The notes: generated by a model from the sequence alone, not told the origin. Shown: positions 19,083 to 27,786, counted from the first letter of the stretch. The stretch: 52,262 bases of DNA from a bacterium (GCA_022844005.1 JALHMN010000010.1:1-52262); one strand, 5' to 3'. Made by a program: numbers and translations.

Positions 19083-22000
19083 GTCGGCTTACCCACCGTC
19101 TCCTTCAGCAGCATGTAGACCTTGCCGACATCGGCAGTGAGGAAGGTGGAGGTCAGCACGTCCTCGTGCTCCACCTCCTTGGCGCGGGCCAGGAGCTTGT
19201 CGAAGTCGCGCAGGTAGAGGTCGGTGTAGCGCCGGAAGTCGGGATCCTCGCGATAGCGCTGGCGCAAGCGGTCGAGATCGGCCTGCTTGGCGAGGCGGCG
19301 GGCGAAGATGCCGCGTTCGCCCTTCACGTAACGGGCCCAGAGTTCCTCCGCCAGGCTGCGGTCGATCTGGCGGGTGAGGTCGATGGCGAGCGCGTTCAGG
19401 CTGTCGGTCAGGAAGGCGGCCGCCCTGAGGAAACCCTCGCCGCGGAGGGTCGATGCGGTGTCGCGCAGCGCCTGTTCCTGGGCCGCCACGTCGACCGATG
19501 CCTTGGCGAGCGCCGCCGACTGCTCCTTGAAACGGTCGACCGAGGTCTGTGCGCGACTGGCGGCGCGCTCCGCCGCGGCGGCCAGATCCTCGGCCTGGCG
19601 CTCCAGCCCCTCGCCAGTCGCCTTCACCTTGGCCAGCGTGCGGTCGGTGGCGGAATCGAGGGATTCCGTCCGCCGCTCGATGGTCTCGCCGATCCGGTCC
19701 ATCCGCTCGATCAGGACAGAGGCCTTGGCCGTGGCCGCATCCGCGTGGCGCGACAGCGAGATGGCGGCCGATTCCGTCTCCGTCTGTGCCCGGCGCGTCG
19801 CCTCGATCAGCTCCTCGCGGCGGTTGTGCAGGACCTCGCTCGCCACTTCCAGACGCGCCCCGGCGGTGCCCGACGCCGCGACCAGGTCGCGTGCCCGCTC
19901 GTCCAGCAGAGCGCCCAACTCGCGCAGGCGGGATTCCGCCGATTCGCCGGCCGCCGTCAGCGATATGGACTGCCGTTCGAAGGCGATCGAGGCCGCCTCG
20001 GTATCGCGCGAGACACGGTCGGCCGCGGCGGTGAGCTCGCCGGCGCGGCTGCGGAAGGTTTCCCCGATCGTCTGCGCCTGCATCGCCAGATGGCTCGCGA
20101 TCCGCGCCAGCCCGTCCGCCTGGCCCTGCAGGATCTCGCGGATGCGCTCCGCCTCGCCGGTCGCCTTGTTCGCCGCCTCGTGGAAGGCGCCCTGGGCGCC
20201 GGTCGCCGCGAGCCCGGCCTTCTCGGCTTCCTGGCGGGCGGCATCGGCCGCCTGGCTGAAACCGTCGAACAGGCCCCGCGCCTCGGCCGCCGCCGCCATC
20301 AGGGCCTCGGCCCGCTCGCGCGCGCCGTCGCCGAGCGCATAGAGCTCGGCGGAAGCCTGCTTGGCGAGGCCGGAGAGCTCGCGGGTCTGGTCGGTCGCCG
20401 CGGTGCCGGCCTGGCGTACGCTCAACACCGCCTGCTCGGCGGTATCGGAGAAGGCCTTGAAGCGGTCGCGCGCCGTGGTTTCCGCCTCGGCCAGCCCCGC
20501 GGCCGCGCGGTCACCGGCTTCCGCCAGCGCCCGCATCTCGCCACGGCTGGTTTCGCCCAGCTCGCGCAGGCGCTGCGCCGCCCGTTCGGCGGAAGCGTCC
20601 AGTTCGGCCGATTGCCGGCGGCTGGTCTCGATCGCCTCGCGCAGTTTGCCGCTGGCGCCGGTCGCCGTCTCGTCGATCGCCTCGGCCTGGCGACGCAGCT
20701 TCAAAGCCGCGTCCATCGACTGCTCCTCGGCACGGCGAGCGGCGGACAGCACTTCCTCCTGGCCGCGTTTCAGGACGCCGTCGATCTCCTCGACCGAACC
20801 CGCGACGTCCTTCGCCAGGCGCTGGATTTCGCCCTTGCGCATGGCCAGCATGTCGGACATGCGTTCGGCCCGCTGGCCGGCGGCATCCGCCGCCCCGGTC
20901 AGGGCTTCGGCCTGCTCGCGATAGCTTTCCACGAGGCCGGTCGCCTCGATCCGGGCGCGCTCGTTCATGGCCGCGAGAAGCGCCACTTCGCGCTTGGTGA
21001 GTTCGGTCAGATCGCGCATGCGCTGGTCGGCGTCGGCGGCGACCTCGCCCAGTTGGGCGGTTTCCTTCGAAACGCCGTAGGCGGCAGAGCGCGACTGTTC
21101 CAGGGTCTCCTGCAACGTCTCCGACAGGCGCACGAGGCGGCCGTCCAATGTCCCGGTATGGTCAACCAGTTGCGCCGTCCGGGCGTCGACGACCTCGCCC
21201 GCCTCGGTGACGCGTTTCACCGCGCGGTCGCCCGCCGCCTCCAGTTCCACGGCCTGCCGGCCGAATGCGCCGGTCGCCTCGCGCAACCGCACCGTCGCCG
21301 CGTCGGCGGCGGCGCCGGTGGTTTCCGTGCGCCGGCGCAGCGCCTCGCTCGCCCCGTCGATCCGGGTGACGAAACTCGCGATCCGCCCTTCGGCTTCCTG
21401 CGCTCCTGTCTTCATCTCGTCGATCGCAGCGCGGGCGCGAAGCGCCGCGGCATCGGCCGCCGCCAGAAGCCCCGCCGCATGCTCGCCGAAGGCGGATCCC
21501 GTCGCGGCGGACACCTGCTGCGCGCGGTCGGTCACCTGGGCCAGCGCCGAGGCCTGCTCGCGGAGGGCCTCGCGGGCCAGTTCCAGTTTCGCGGTCACGA
21601 CGCGCGCGGCGTCGCCGATCACGTCGGCCTGCTGGCGCGCCGCTTCGTGGATCGCATTGCCCTGCATCACCACGGCGCTGGCGATCTTGGACAGTTCCTC
21701 GGCCTTGGCGCGCATGAAGGCCTCGACCGCGCCGGCGCGGCTTTCGAGGGCGGTCGCCGTGCTGTTCAGTGCCTGCACGTGCTCGGCCCGCGCCAGTTCG
21801 ATCACCGTGGTCTGCCGGCGGGCGATCTTGTCGAAGCCTTCCGAACCTTCCTGCAGCATGCTGCGCAATTCAGCGGTGACCCGGGCGAGATCCTGCGCGG
21901 CGGTGCTGGCGGTGCCGACCGCGGATTCGGAAAGCTCCTTGATCACCCTGGTCTGCTGGTCGAGGGTTTCCGTGATCTCGCGCACGCGGCCGGTCGCCTG

Positions 22001-22348
22001 CGGCGTCGGATAGCTGAGGTCGGTCAGGAGCCGGCTGAGGGCGGCCGCCTGACGCCGCCGCTCCGTCCCAACCAGGGCGAAGGCGAGGTAGGACCAGAGG
22101 AATGCCAGCGGAGCGAGCACACCGGTGATCAGCGCCCCCATCTCGTGCGGGACGAGCGAGCGGATGTTGCGCCAGTCCCATGTCGTCTGCACGCCGTAGC
22201 CCGCCGCGGCGAGCCATGCGAGGGTCAGGACGATACCGACGCCATAGAGCAGCGCGCGGCGCCGGGCGAGACCATCCGCCATCACCTTGTCCGCGGGTCT
22301 GTCCGAGGCAAGTGCCGCCTCAGAATTGAAACCTTCCGCGAGCGCCAT
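19079..22348 (-). CDS. Large two-TM coiled-coil protein, TipN-like polarity factor (inferred)
   Basis: A 1089-residue protein. Two transmembrane helices lie near the N-terminus (about 32-53 and 70-94). After them come nearly 900 residues of Ala/Glu/Arg/Gln-rich sequence with heptad character and many degenerate ERA, AAE and RLRE repeats, which should form a long coiled coil. A conserved globular tail follows (about 985-1089; FLTDSLNALAIDLTRQIDR, then ELWARYVKGERGIFARRL, and STFLTADVGKVYMLL near the end). This order, two N-terminal TM helices plus a large cytoplasmic coiled coil, is that of Caulobacter TipN, which marks the new pole. The tail also looks like that family. It could instead be another cell-pole or envelope scaffold. 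A very long open frame on the opposite strand is a composition artefact. Confidence 0.7.
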   Translation of the reverse strand: MALAEGFNSEAALASDRPADKVMADGLARRRALLYGVGIVLTLAWLAAAGYGVQTTWDWRNIRSLVPHEMGALITGVLAPLAFLWSYLAFALVGTERRRQAAALSRLLTDLSYPTPQATGRVREITETLDQQTRVIKELSESAVGTASTAAQDLARVTAELRSMLQEGSEGFDKIARRQTTVIELARAEHVQALNSTATALESRAGAVEAFMRAKAEELSKIASAVVMQGNAIHEAARQQADVIGDAARVVTAKLELAREALREQASALAQVTDRAQQVSAATGSAFGEHAAGLLAAADAAALRARAAIDEMKTGAQEAEGRIASFVTRIDGASEALRRRTETTGAAADAATVRLREATGAFGRQAVELEAAGDRAVKRVTEAGEVVDARTAQLVDHTGTLDGRLVRLSETLQETLEQSRSAAYGVSKETAQLGEVAADADQRMRDLTELTKREVALLAAMNERARIEATGLVESYREQAEALTGAADAAGQRAERMSDMLAMRKGEIQRLAKDVAGSVEEIDGVLKRGQEEVLSAARRAEEQSMDAALKLRRQAEAIDETATGASGKLREAIETSRRQSAELDASAERAAQRLRELGETSRGEMRALAEAGDRAAAGLAEAETTARDRFKAFSDTAEQAVLSVRQAGTAATDQTRELSGLAKQASAELYALGDGARERAEALMAAAAEARGLFDGFSQAADAARQEAEKAGLAATGAQGAFHEAANKATGEAERIREILQGQADGLARIASHLAMQAQTIGETFRSRAGELTAAADRVSRDTEAASIAFERQSISLTAAGESAESRLRELGALLDERARDLVAASGTAGARLEVASEVLHNRREELIEATRRAQTETESAAISLSRHADAATAKASVLIERMDRIGETIERRTESLDSATDRTLAKVKATGEGLERQAEDLAAAAERAASRAQTSVDRFKEQSAALAKASVDVAAQEQALRDTASTLRGEGFLRAAAFLTDSLNALAIDLTRQIDRSLAEELWARYVKGERGIFARRLAKQADLDRLRQRYREDPDFRRYTDLYLRDFDKLLARAKEVEHEDVLTSTFLTADVGKVYMLLKETVGKPT

Positions 22349-22456
22349 AACGCCCCCCGAATCGTGAATTCTCGATGATCGAGCCGCTCAGCCGTGGCGT
22401 CAATCGCCGGGCCTGGGGCATGATGGTCATCCGATCCGAACAAGGGGAGATCCACC

Positions 22457-22849
22457 ATGCACAAGGTCCATAATCCGACGACGATCGCACCACCGGTTGC
22501 CCCATCCTACAGCAACGGCATCGAAGTGGCCGCCAATGCCCGCTGGCTGCACGTTTCCGGCCAGGTGGGCGCAGCGCCTGACGGAACGATCGCCCAGGGG
22601 ATCGCGGCCCAGGCCGAGCAGTGCTGGAAGAACATCACCGGCGTGCTGAAGAGCGCCGGGATGGACCTCGGGGACGTGGTGAAGGTGACCACCTTCCTGA
22701 CCAGCAAGGACTATATCGGCCCCGCGCGTGAGGTCCGCGCCCGTTATCAGGTGGGAGACTACCGCCCCGCCTCGACGCTCCTGATCGTCGCCGGCCTCGC
22801 TTCGCCCGACTTCCTGATCGAAATCGAGGCGGTGGCGGCGAAGGCGTGA
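22457..22849 (+). CDS. RidA/YjgF family protein lacking the catalytic Arg
   Basis: A 130-residue protein with the chorismate-mutase-like RidA fold: LHVSGQVGAAPDG, then the KVTTFLTSKDY strand and the C-terminal IEIEAVAAKA. In RidA enzymes that hydrolyse 2-aminoacrylate-type imines, an Arg lies in the PARxxVEV segment. Here that segment reads RPASTLLIVAGL, with Ser106 at the Arg position. It therefore probably belongs to one of the Rid subfamilies (Rid4-7) without classical imine deaminase activity. It stands alone, divergent from the TipN-like gene. Confidence 0.85.
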   Translation: MHKVHNPTTIAPPVAPSYSNGIEVAANARWLHVSGQVGAAPDGTIAQGIAAQAEQCWKNITGVLKSAGMDLGDVVKVTTFLTSKDYIGPAREVRARYQVGDYRPASTLLIVAGLASPDFLIEIEAVAAKA

Positions 22850-22874
22850 TTGTCACCGCTTGCGGCTCTGATTG

Positions 22875-22915
22875 CCTTCTCCTGGGGGAGTAAGGTGCCG
22901 GAGGCGGATGAGGGG
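22875..22915. repeat. REP-like inverted pair, arm 1
   Basis: A 41-bp extragenic element (starts CCTTCTCCTGGGGGAG, ends GGATGAGGGG). It aligns with the reverse complement of the element beginning at 22951, so the two form an inverted pair with a spacer of about 35 bp. Elements of this kind are common between genes in alphaproteobacteria. Confidence 0.65.
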
Positions 22916-22978
22916 CGCGGCTTTCGACAGGTCACATTGCGTCGAGCGTGCCCCTCACCTGCCCTTCGGGCATCCTCT

Positions 22979-22987
22979 CCCCAAGGG
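22979..22987. repeat. Target site duplication, left (CCCCAAGGG)
   Basis: A 9-bp direct repeat of the sequence at 24189-24197, abutting the left inverted repeat of the IS. The length fits ISAs1-family elements. Confidence 0.85.
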
Positions 22988-23007
22988 CAGGGCTATCGCA
23001 TTTGGGA
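22988..23007. repeat. Left terminal inverted repeat of the ISAs1-family element
   Basis: CAGGGCTATCGCATTTGGGA. The stop codon of the transposase (22993-22995) lies inside it. Confidence 0.85.
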
Positions 23008-24103
23008 GAGGAGTTTGAAGAGGTAGGTGTCGTCCCATGCTGCCTGCTTGATCTTGAGTCGGATGGAGGCTTTCCGAGTGTCGGCTCGGATGAGGTTGAG
23101 GGCGAGCCTTCGCAGTATTGCGAGGTTCTCGGCGGTGTTGTCGTTGCGGGTATGGATGCTGTCTTCGCGGAAGGCGACATCGAGCATCCAGTGCTGGTTG
23201 TTCTCGATCGACCAGTGGGCTCGGACGACGCGCAGCGCCTCGTCGGGTTCGAACTGTCGGGAGAGGGCGATGTAGCGGGTCTGGCGCTCCTCGGTGCCGT
23301 TGATGCGGCGCAGGCTGTCGATGCGGGCCATGGCGGCGAGATCCTTGAAGCCATGGCGTTCGGGCCAGTCCTGGGGGACTGGAGCGACCCAGGCGCGGCG
23401 CTCCTCATGGCGTCCGTGCGCTGTCTGGGTGCTGGCAGCGGCCTGGGCGGGGTCGGGATCGGCGAGCAGGTCCTGGGCGGCCCGGTGCAAATGGCCCACG
23501 ATTGCCCTTGATGGTAAGGGCATAGTCGCCGCCGCGGGCGCGGATGGCAGCGACGGTCTGCCGGTTGCCGTGCAGGGCATCGGCGGTCACGGTGCAGCCT
23601 TTCAGATCGAGGAGTCCGATGATCTCGCGCGCGGCGGTCACTTCGCTGCGGTTGGGCGCCCGGCGCAGGCCGAGCACCAGGCGCTGCTCGGCCGCCCAGG
23701 CAGTGACCAGATGCAGCGGCGTACTTCGGCTGGCTGCATCCACCGCCCCGCGCAGCGACTTGCCGTCGATCGCCACGATCTGGCCGGCAGCGCCCTGCTC
23801 CTGCGCCAGATGGACGGCAATCTCGGCCATGAAACGGCGGAAGGCTGCTTCGAAGGCCTTCGGGTCGAGCAGCCGGAACACCCGGCTGAAGGTGTCGTGG
23901 CTCGGAACCCCATGCTCCAGGGCCAGCATCCGGCGCAGTATCGGCTCCTTCGATCGGCCGAAGGCGGCGATATCTACGCAGGTCTCCGCTCCGCACAGCG
24001 TCGCCGCGAAGGCGATCAGAAGAATCTCCGGCAACGGGTGCCGGGCGTTCCCAGCGCGCGGGTCCGGCACCACCTCGAACAGCACACCCACACCAGACAT
24101 CAA
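22993..24103 (-). pseudogene. ISAs1-family transposase, frameshifted
   Basis: The two halves of one DDE transposase lie in different frames. The first half (24103 to about 23497; TTG or ATG start at 24103/24100) contains VPDPRAGNARHPLPEILLIA, the first catalytic Asp in IVAIDGKSLRG, and the second Asp in VTADALHGN, then breaks after DYALTIKGN. The second half (to 22993) restores the family sequence at HLHRAAQDLLA and has WSIENNQHWMLDVAFREDS, with the catalytic Glu. One extra base in the CCC run at 23495-23497 (GGG on the coding strand) explains the break. If this is not a sequencing error or programmed slippage, the element can only move in trans. Confidence 0.88.
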
Positions 24104-24168
24104 CAGCCTCCCGGACTTCGCCAGGACGCCTCAATGAATCGAATCTACCTCGATCCGCTATACCTTTT

Positions 24169-24188
24169 TCCCATATGCGATTCCCCTG
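24169..24188. repeat. Right terminal inverted repeat of the ISAs1-family element
   Basis: The reverse complement reads CAGGGGAATCGCATATGGGA and matches the left end at 17 of 20 positions. Confidence 0.85.
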
Positions 24189-24197
24189 CCCCAAGGG
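24189..24197. repeat. Target site duplication, right (CCCCAAGGG)
   Basis: An exact copy of 22979-22987 directly abutting the right inverted repeat. Confidence 0.85.
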
Positions 24198-24218
24198 AGA
24201 GGAAAATTCCGCCCGCAC

Positions 24219-24986
24219 TTACCGCGCCGTATAGCCGCCGTCGACCACCAGTTCGGTGCCGGTGACGAAGCTGGAGGCGTCGGAGGCGAGATAGAGGATG
24301 CCTTCGGCGATTTCCGACGCCTGCCCCAGCCGGCCGATCGGGTGCTGGGCCAAGAGATGCTTCTTGCGATCGTCGGGGGCCGGCGAATTGGCGATGCTGG
24401 CCTGGACCATCGGCGTGTCGATATAGCCCGGATGGACCGAGTTCACCCGGATTCGCCAGCCGGATTGCGCGCATTCCAGCGCCACCGACTTGGTGAGGAG
24501 CCGCACGCCGCCCTTGGAGGCCGAATAGGCGAGCGCGAAGGGCGTGCCGACGATCCCCAGGATCGAGGAGATGTTGACGATCGAACCGCCGGTCTCCTTC
24601 ATCGCCGCCACGCCGAAGCGACAGCCGAGGAAGACGCTGTCGAGATTGGCGGCGATCACGTCCCGCCACTGCGCCAGGCTGGTTTCGAGGAGCGGCGACC
24701 CCCTGCCCACGCCGGCATTGTTGACGACGATGTCGAGGCGGCCGAAGGCCCCCTTCCCCGCCGCCATCACCCGTTCCCAGGCGGCCTCGTCGGTCACGTC
24801 GTGCTGCAGCCCGAGGGAGGAATTGCCGAGGGCGGCGGCCACCGCCTCCACCCCCGGCCCGTTCAGGTCGCTCAAGATGAGCTGGGCGCCCTCCCGGCGG
24901 AACAGTTCGGCCGTCGCCTTGCCGATACCGGAGGCGGCACCGGTGATCAGCGCGACCTTGCCGGCGAGGCGCCCAGCGGTGCTCAT
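24219..24986 (-). CDS. SDR family NAD(P)-dependent oxidoreductase
   Basis: A 255-residue classical SDR. The cofactor motif is TGAASGIG near the N-terminus, followed by NNAG (VVNNAGVG), the catalytic Ser in IVNISSILG, the YSASK active-site Tyr/Lys, and PGYIDTPM after it. The C-terminus VTGTELVVDGGYTAR is typical of 3-oxoacyl- or hydroxy-acyl-type SDRs. The ATG at 24986 overlaps the stop of the CoA-transferase gene (ATGA), so it is the last gene of a three-gene acyl-CoA operon. It probably oxidises a hydroxyacyl-CoA or alcohol intermediate. The IS insertion lies 31 bp past its stop and should not disturb it. Confidence 0.9.
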   Translation of the reverse strand: MSTAGRLAGKVALITGAASGIGKATAELFRREGAQLILSDLNGPGVEAVAAALGNSSLGLQHDVTDEAAWERVMAAGKGAFGRLDIVVNNAGVGRGSPLLETSLAQWRDVIAANLDSVFLGCRFGVAAMKETGGSIVNISSILGIVGTPFALAYSASKGGVRLLTKSVALECAQSGWRIRVNSVHPGYIDTPMVQASIANSPAPDDRKKHLLAQHPIGRLGQASEIAEGILYLASDASSFVTGTELVVDGGYTAR

Positions 24987-26128
24987 GCGATGGCGCCGGC
25001 GGTCCTGAGCGCGGCGACGTCACCGGCCGAGAAGCCCCAGTCCTTCAACCCCTCGTCCGTATGCTCGCCGGGCTTGGCCGGCGGGCGCTGGATCTTGGGC
25101 TTGGTGCGGCTGAAGCGCGGGGCCGGGCCCGGCTGGGTCACACCCTCGACCTCGACGAAGGTACCGCGCAGCTTGTTGTGCGGGTGATTGGCGACTTCCG
25201 ACGGCGCCAGCACGGGGGCGAAACAGACGTCGCTGCCCTCCATGATCTCGCACCATTCGTCACGTGTCTTGTTCTTGAACACCTCGGTGAAGCGGTCGCG
25301 GAGCTTGCCCCAGTTGGGCTTGTCCCACTGCTTGGGCAGGTCTTCGTTGTTGAGGCCGGTGAGGCGCAGCAATTCGTCGTAGAACTTCGCCTCGATAGAA
25401 CCGATGGATACGTATTTGCCGTCCTTGGTCTCGTAAACGTCGTACCAGGGCGCGCCGGAATCGAGGATGTTGTCGCCGCGGGTCTCGTTCCAGCGGCCGA
25501 TGCCCATCATGCCGTAGATGGCTGTGGTGAGATGCGCCGCACCGTCGACCATCGCGGCATCCACCACCTGGCCCTTCCCCGACTTGGAGGCTTCCAGCAG
25601 GCCACATACGAGCCCAAAGGCGAGATAGAGCGCGCCGCCGCCGAAATCGCCCACCAGGTTGAGCGGCGGGGTCGGCTTCTGGCCCTTGCGGCCGATCATG
25701 TGCAATGCGCCCGACATGGCGATGTAGTTGAGATCGTGGCCGGCAGCGTGCGCGATCGGGCCTTCCTGGCCGAAGCCGGTCATCCGGCCGTAGACCAGCT
25801 TCGGATTGCGCTTCAGGCAGACATCGGGCCCAAGGCCCAGGCGCTCGGTCACGCCGGGGCGGAAGCCTTCGATCAGGCCGTCGGCCTTTTCGACCAGCTT
25901 CAGGACGGCCTCGACACCTTCCTTGGTCTTCAGGTTGACGGCGATGGACCGGCGCCCACGGTTGAGGAGCGCAAACTTCGGATCGGTGGGGATGCCGAGT
26001 TCGGCATCCTGGGTGCGGTCGACACGAAGCACCTCGGCGCCCATGTCGGAGAGGTGCATGGCGCAGAACGGCCCGGGGCCGATCCCCGCGAGTTCGACGA
26101 TGCGGTAGCCAGTGAGGGGACCGGACAT
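24983..26128 (-). CDS. CaiB/BaiF-family CoA-transferase (or alpha-methylacyl-CoA racemase)
   Basis: A 381-residue class III CoA-transferase. Visible signatures are LAGIGPGPFCAMHLSDMGAE at the N-terminus, NRGRRSIAVNLKTKEG, the GFRPGVTERLGLGPD segment, and VVDAAMVDGA, which contains the expected catalytic Asp. The GIGPGPFCAM start and overall length resemble alpha-methylacyl-CoA racemases of this superfamily. It moves CoA between carboxylates, or epimerises a 2-methylacyl-CoA. It overlaps the acyl-CoA synthetase gene by one base (TGATG) upstream and the SDR by four downstream, so the three products probably act in one pathway on a branched or unusual acid. Confidence 0.88.
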   Translation of the reverse strand: MSGPLTGYRIVELAGIGPGPFCAMHLSDMGAEVLRVDRTQDAELGIPTDPKFALLNRGRRSIAVNLKTKEGVEAVLKLVEKADGLIEGFRPGVTERLGLGPDVCLKRNPKLVYGRMTGFGQEGPIAHAAGHDLNYIAMSGALHMIGRKGQKPTPPLNLVGDFGGGALYLAFGLVCGLLEASKSGKGQVVDAAMVDGAAHLTTAIYGMMGIGRWNETRGDNILDSGAPWYDVYETKDGKYVSIGSIEAKFYDELLRLTGLNNEDLPKQWDKPNWGKLRDRFTEVFKNKTRDEWCEIMEGSDVCFAPVLAPSEVANHPHNKLRGTFVEVEGVTQPGPAPRFSRTKPKIQRPPAKPGEHTDEGLKDWGFSAGDVAALRTAGAIA

Positions 26129-27702
26129 CAGTTCACCTGCCTTTGCTTGCCCACCCAGAAGGGGGCACGGAGTTCACGCTTGAGGATCTTGCCGCTGGGA
26201 TTGCGCGGCAGGACATCGATGAAATCGACCGACCGCGGCACCTTGTAGCCGGCGATCCTGGTGCGGGCGAAGTCGATCAGTTCGCCCGCCGTCACCTCGG
26301 CACCGGGCTTCTTCACCACGATCGCCTTCACGCCCTCGCCCCAGCGGTCGTCGGGGATGCCGATGACGGCGACGTCGGCCACCGCCGGATGGCCGTAGAG
26401 GGCGCTTTCGACCTCGGCCGGATAGATGTTCTCGCCGCCGGACACGATCATGTCCTTCACCCGGTCGTGGATGAAGACATAGCCGTCGGCATCGAGATAG
26501 CCGGCATCGCCCGAATGGAACCAGCCGTTCCGCATCGACCGCGCGGTGGCCTCGGGCAGATTCCAATAGCCCTTCATCACCTGCGGCGAGCGGCAGATGA
26601 TCTCCCCCACCTCGCCCAGCGGCACATCGTTGCCGACCCCGTCGACGACGCGAATCTCCACGCCGTCGAGCGCCTTGCCGGCGGAGCGCATGCGGTCCAG
26701 CGCATCGTCGCCGTGGTCGCTCGGCGGCAGATAGGTGATGGCGCCGGTGGTCTCGGTCAGGCCGTAGAGCTGGGCGAAGCCGCACTTCATCGTCTTCACG
26801 GCCCGGCGCACCAGTTCCAGCGGCATGGGCGCCGCGCCGTAGGTGACGAGGTCCAGCGAGGAGAAATCGGTATCCTTCGCTTCCGGCGCATCCAGCACGA
26901 ACAGGATCATCGCCGGCACCAGGAGCGCCTTGGTGATCCTTTCCGACTCGATCAGCCGCAGGATCTGCGCGGGTATGAAATCGCGCGTCACGATATTCGT
27001 GCAGCCGGCATATAGCCCGATGAGGGCCCAGCCGTTACCGCCGATGTGGAACAGCGGCATGCAGACGAGATTGACGTCATCGGGCGACCAGGGTCGCCCC
27101 CAGTTGGCCGCGGAATCGCGGATGATGTTGGTGAAATTGGAATGCATGAGCTGGACACCCTTCGGGTGCCCGGTGGTGCCCGAGGTGTACATCTGGACGA
27201 CGACATCGCCGCCGTCGATGGCGATCATCGGATCCGCCGCGGGGTGTCGCTCCCGCCAGGCGTCATAGGCGTCCCAATCGCGCCGCTCGCCATCGATGGC
27301 GACGATCTTGCGAACGGTCTTCAGTTCGGGGCGGATGGCGTCGACGATATCGTAGAAGTCGCGGCCGACGAACAGCAGCTCGGCGCCGGCATCGTTCAGG
27401 ATATAGGCGATCTCGGGACCCGCGAGGCGGAAATTGACCGGGACCAGGACGGTCCCGCTCTTCGCCCCGCCCAGCATGATATCGAAGAAGGCGGGCCCGT
27501 TCTTGGCAAGCAGGCCGAAGCGCGTTCCCTTGGTCAACCCTTCGGCGATCAGTCCGTTGGCGGCGCGGTTCACCCGCTCGTCCAGGGTTCGATAGGTGAT
27601 CGTTTCGCCTTCGTAGACGATGGCGGGCCGGTCACCGACGGTCACGGCATTACTCCGCGTGACCTCGGCCAGCGTCCAGGACAATTTTGCGCGTTGATCC
27701 AC
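26128..27702 (-). CDS. Acyl-CoA synthetase (AMP-forming)
   Basis: A 524-residue ANL-family ligase. The P-loop-like motif YTSGTTGHPKG, YGLTETTGAITYLPP, the hinge region VSGGENIYPAEVE and the catalytic-lysine motif PRNPSGKILKREL near the C-terminus are all intact. It activates a carboxylic acid to its CoA thioester through an acyl-AMP. The GTG at 27702 is chosen because GGGAGGAAG lies before it and the protein then starts DQRAKLSWTLAEV. The longer frame to 27780 would read through the ribosome site. It is the first gene of the operon, with a 12-bp palindrome (27722-27733) just upstream that may be an operator. Confidence 0.9.
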   Translation of the reverse strand: MDQRAKLSWTLAEVTRSNAVTVGDRPAIVYEGETITYRTLDERVNRAANGLIAEGLTKGTRFGLLAKNGPAFFDIMLGGAKSGTVLVPVNFRLAGPEIAYILNDAGAELLFVGRDFYDIVDAIRPELKTVRKIVAIDGERRDWDAYDAWRERHPAADPMIAIDGGDVVVQMYTSGTTGHPKGVQLMHSNFTNIIRDSAANWGRPWSPDDVNLVCMPLFHIGGNGWALIGLYAGCTNIVTRDFIPAQILRLIESERITKALLVPAMILFVLDAPEAKDTDFSSLDLVTYGAAPMPLELVRRAVKTMKCGFAQLYGLTETTGAITYLPPSDHGDDALDRMRSAGKALDGVEIRVVDGVGNDVPLGEVGEIICRSPQVMKGYWNLPEATARSMRNGWFHSGDAGYLDADGYVFIHDRVKDMIVSGGENIYPAEVESALYGHPAVADVAVIGIPDDRWGEGVKAIVVKKPGAEVTAGELIDFARTRIAGYKVPRSVDFIDVLPRNPSGKILKRELRAPFWVGKQRQVN

Positions 27703-27721
27703 GATCGCGCTTCCTCCCACT

Positions 27722-27733
27722 CTATACGTATAG
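27722..27733. promoter_or_regulatory. Candidate operator palindrome CTATACGTATAG
   Basis: A perfect 12-bp palindrome 20 bp before the acyl-CoA synthetase start and directly upstream of its ribosome site. It is A+T-rich against its surroundings. GntR/FadR- and TetR-type repressors of acyl-CoA genes often bind such sites, but the regulator is not in the window. Confidence 0.45.
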
Positions 27734-27786
27734 GCGGATATCAGGTTCCCCGCCCGCTGTGAAGCATGCCGGACGGTCACAAGCCG

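Larger units (their letters stand above)
22988..24188 (-). mobile_element. ISAs1-family insertion sequence (1201 bp), inactivated by a frameshift
   Basis: It is bounded by imperfect terminal inverted repeats of about 20 bp: CAGGGCTATCGCATTTGGGA at the left, and at the right the reverse complement of 24169-24188, CAGGGGAATCGCATATGGGA (17 of 20 identical). Flanking 9-bp target duplications CCCCAAGGG are exact, so the insertion is fairly young. It carries one transposase gene on the minus strand, broken by a single-base frameshift. It lies between the RidA-like gene and an SDR operon, inside a palindromic repeat. Confidence 0.9.
22951..24202. repeat. REP-like inverted pair, arm 2, split by the insertion sequence
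   Basis: The second arm runs 22951-22987 and resumes at 24198-24202 once the insertion and one target duplication are removed. The rebuilt end is a hairpin, CCTCTCCC CAA GGGAGAGG, which was the integration target. Confidence 0.65.

Noticed and set aside
18959-22378. Open frame of 1139 codons on the plus strand opposite the TipN-like gene
   Set aside because: It is antisense to a gene with TM helices, heptads and a conserved tail. Its translation is low-complexity Arg/Gly/Leu/Gln with no domain, a known effect of high G+C codon bias.
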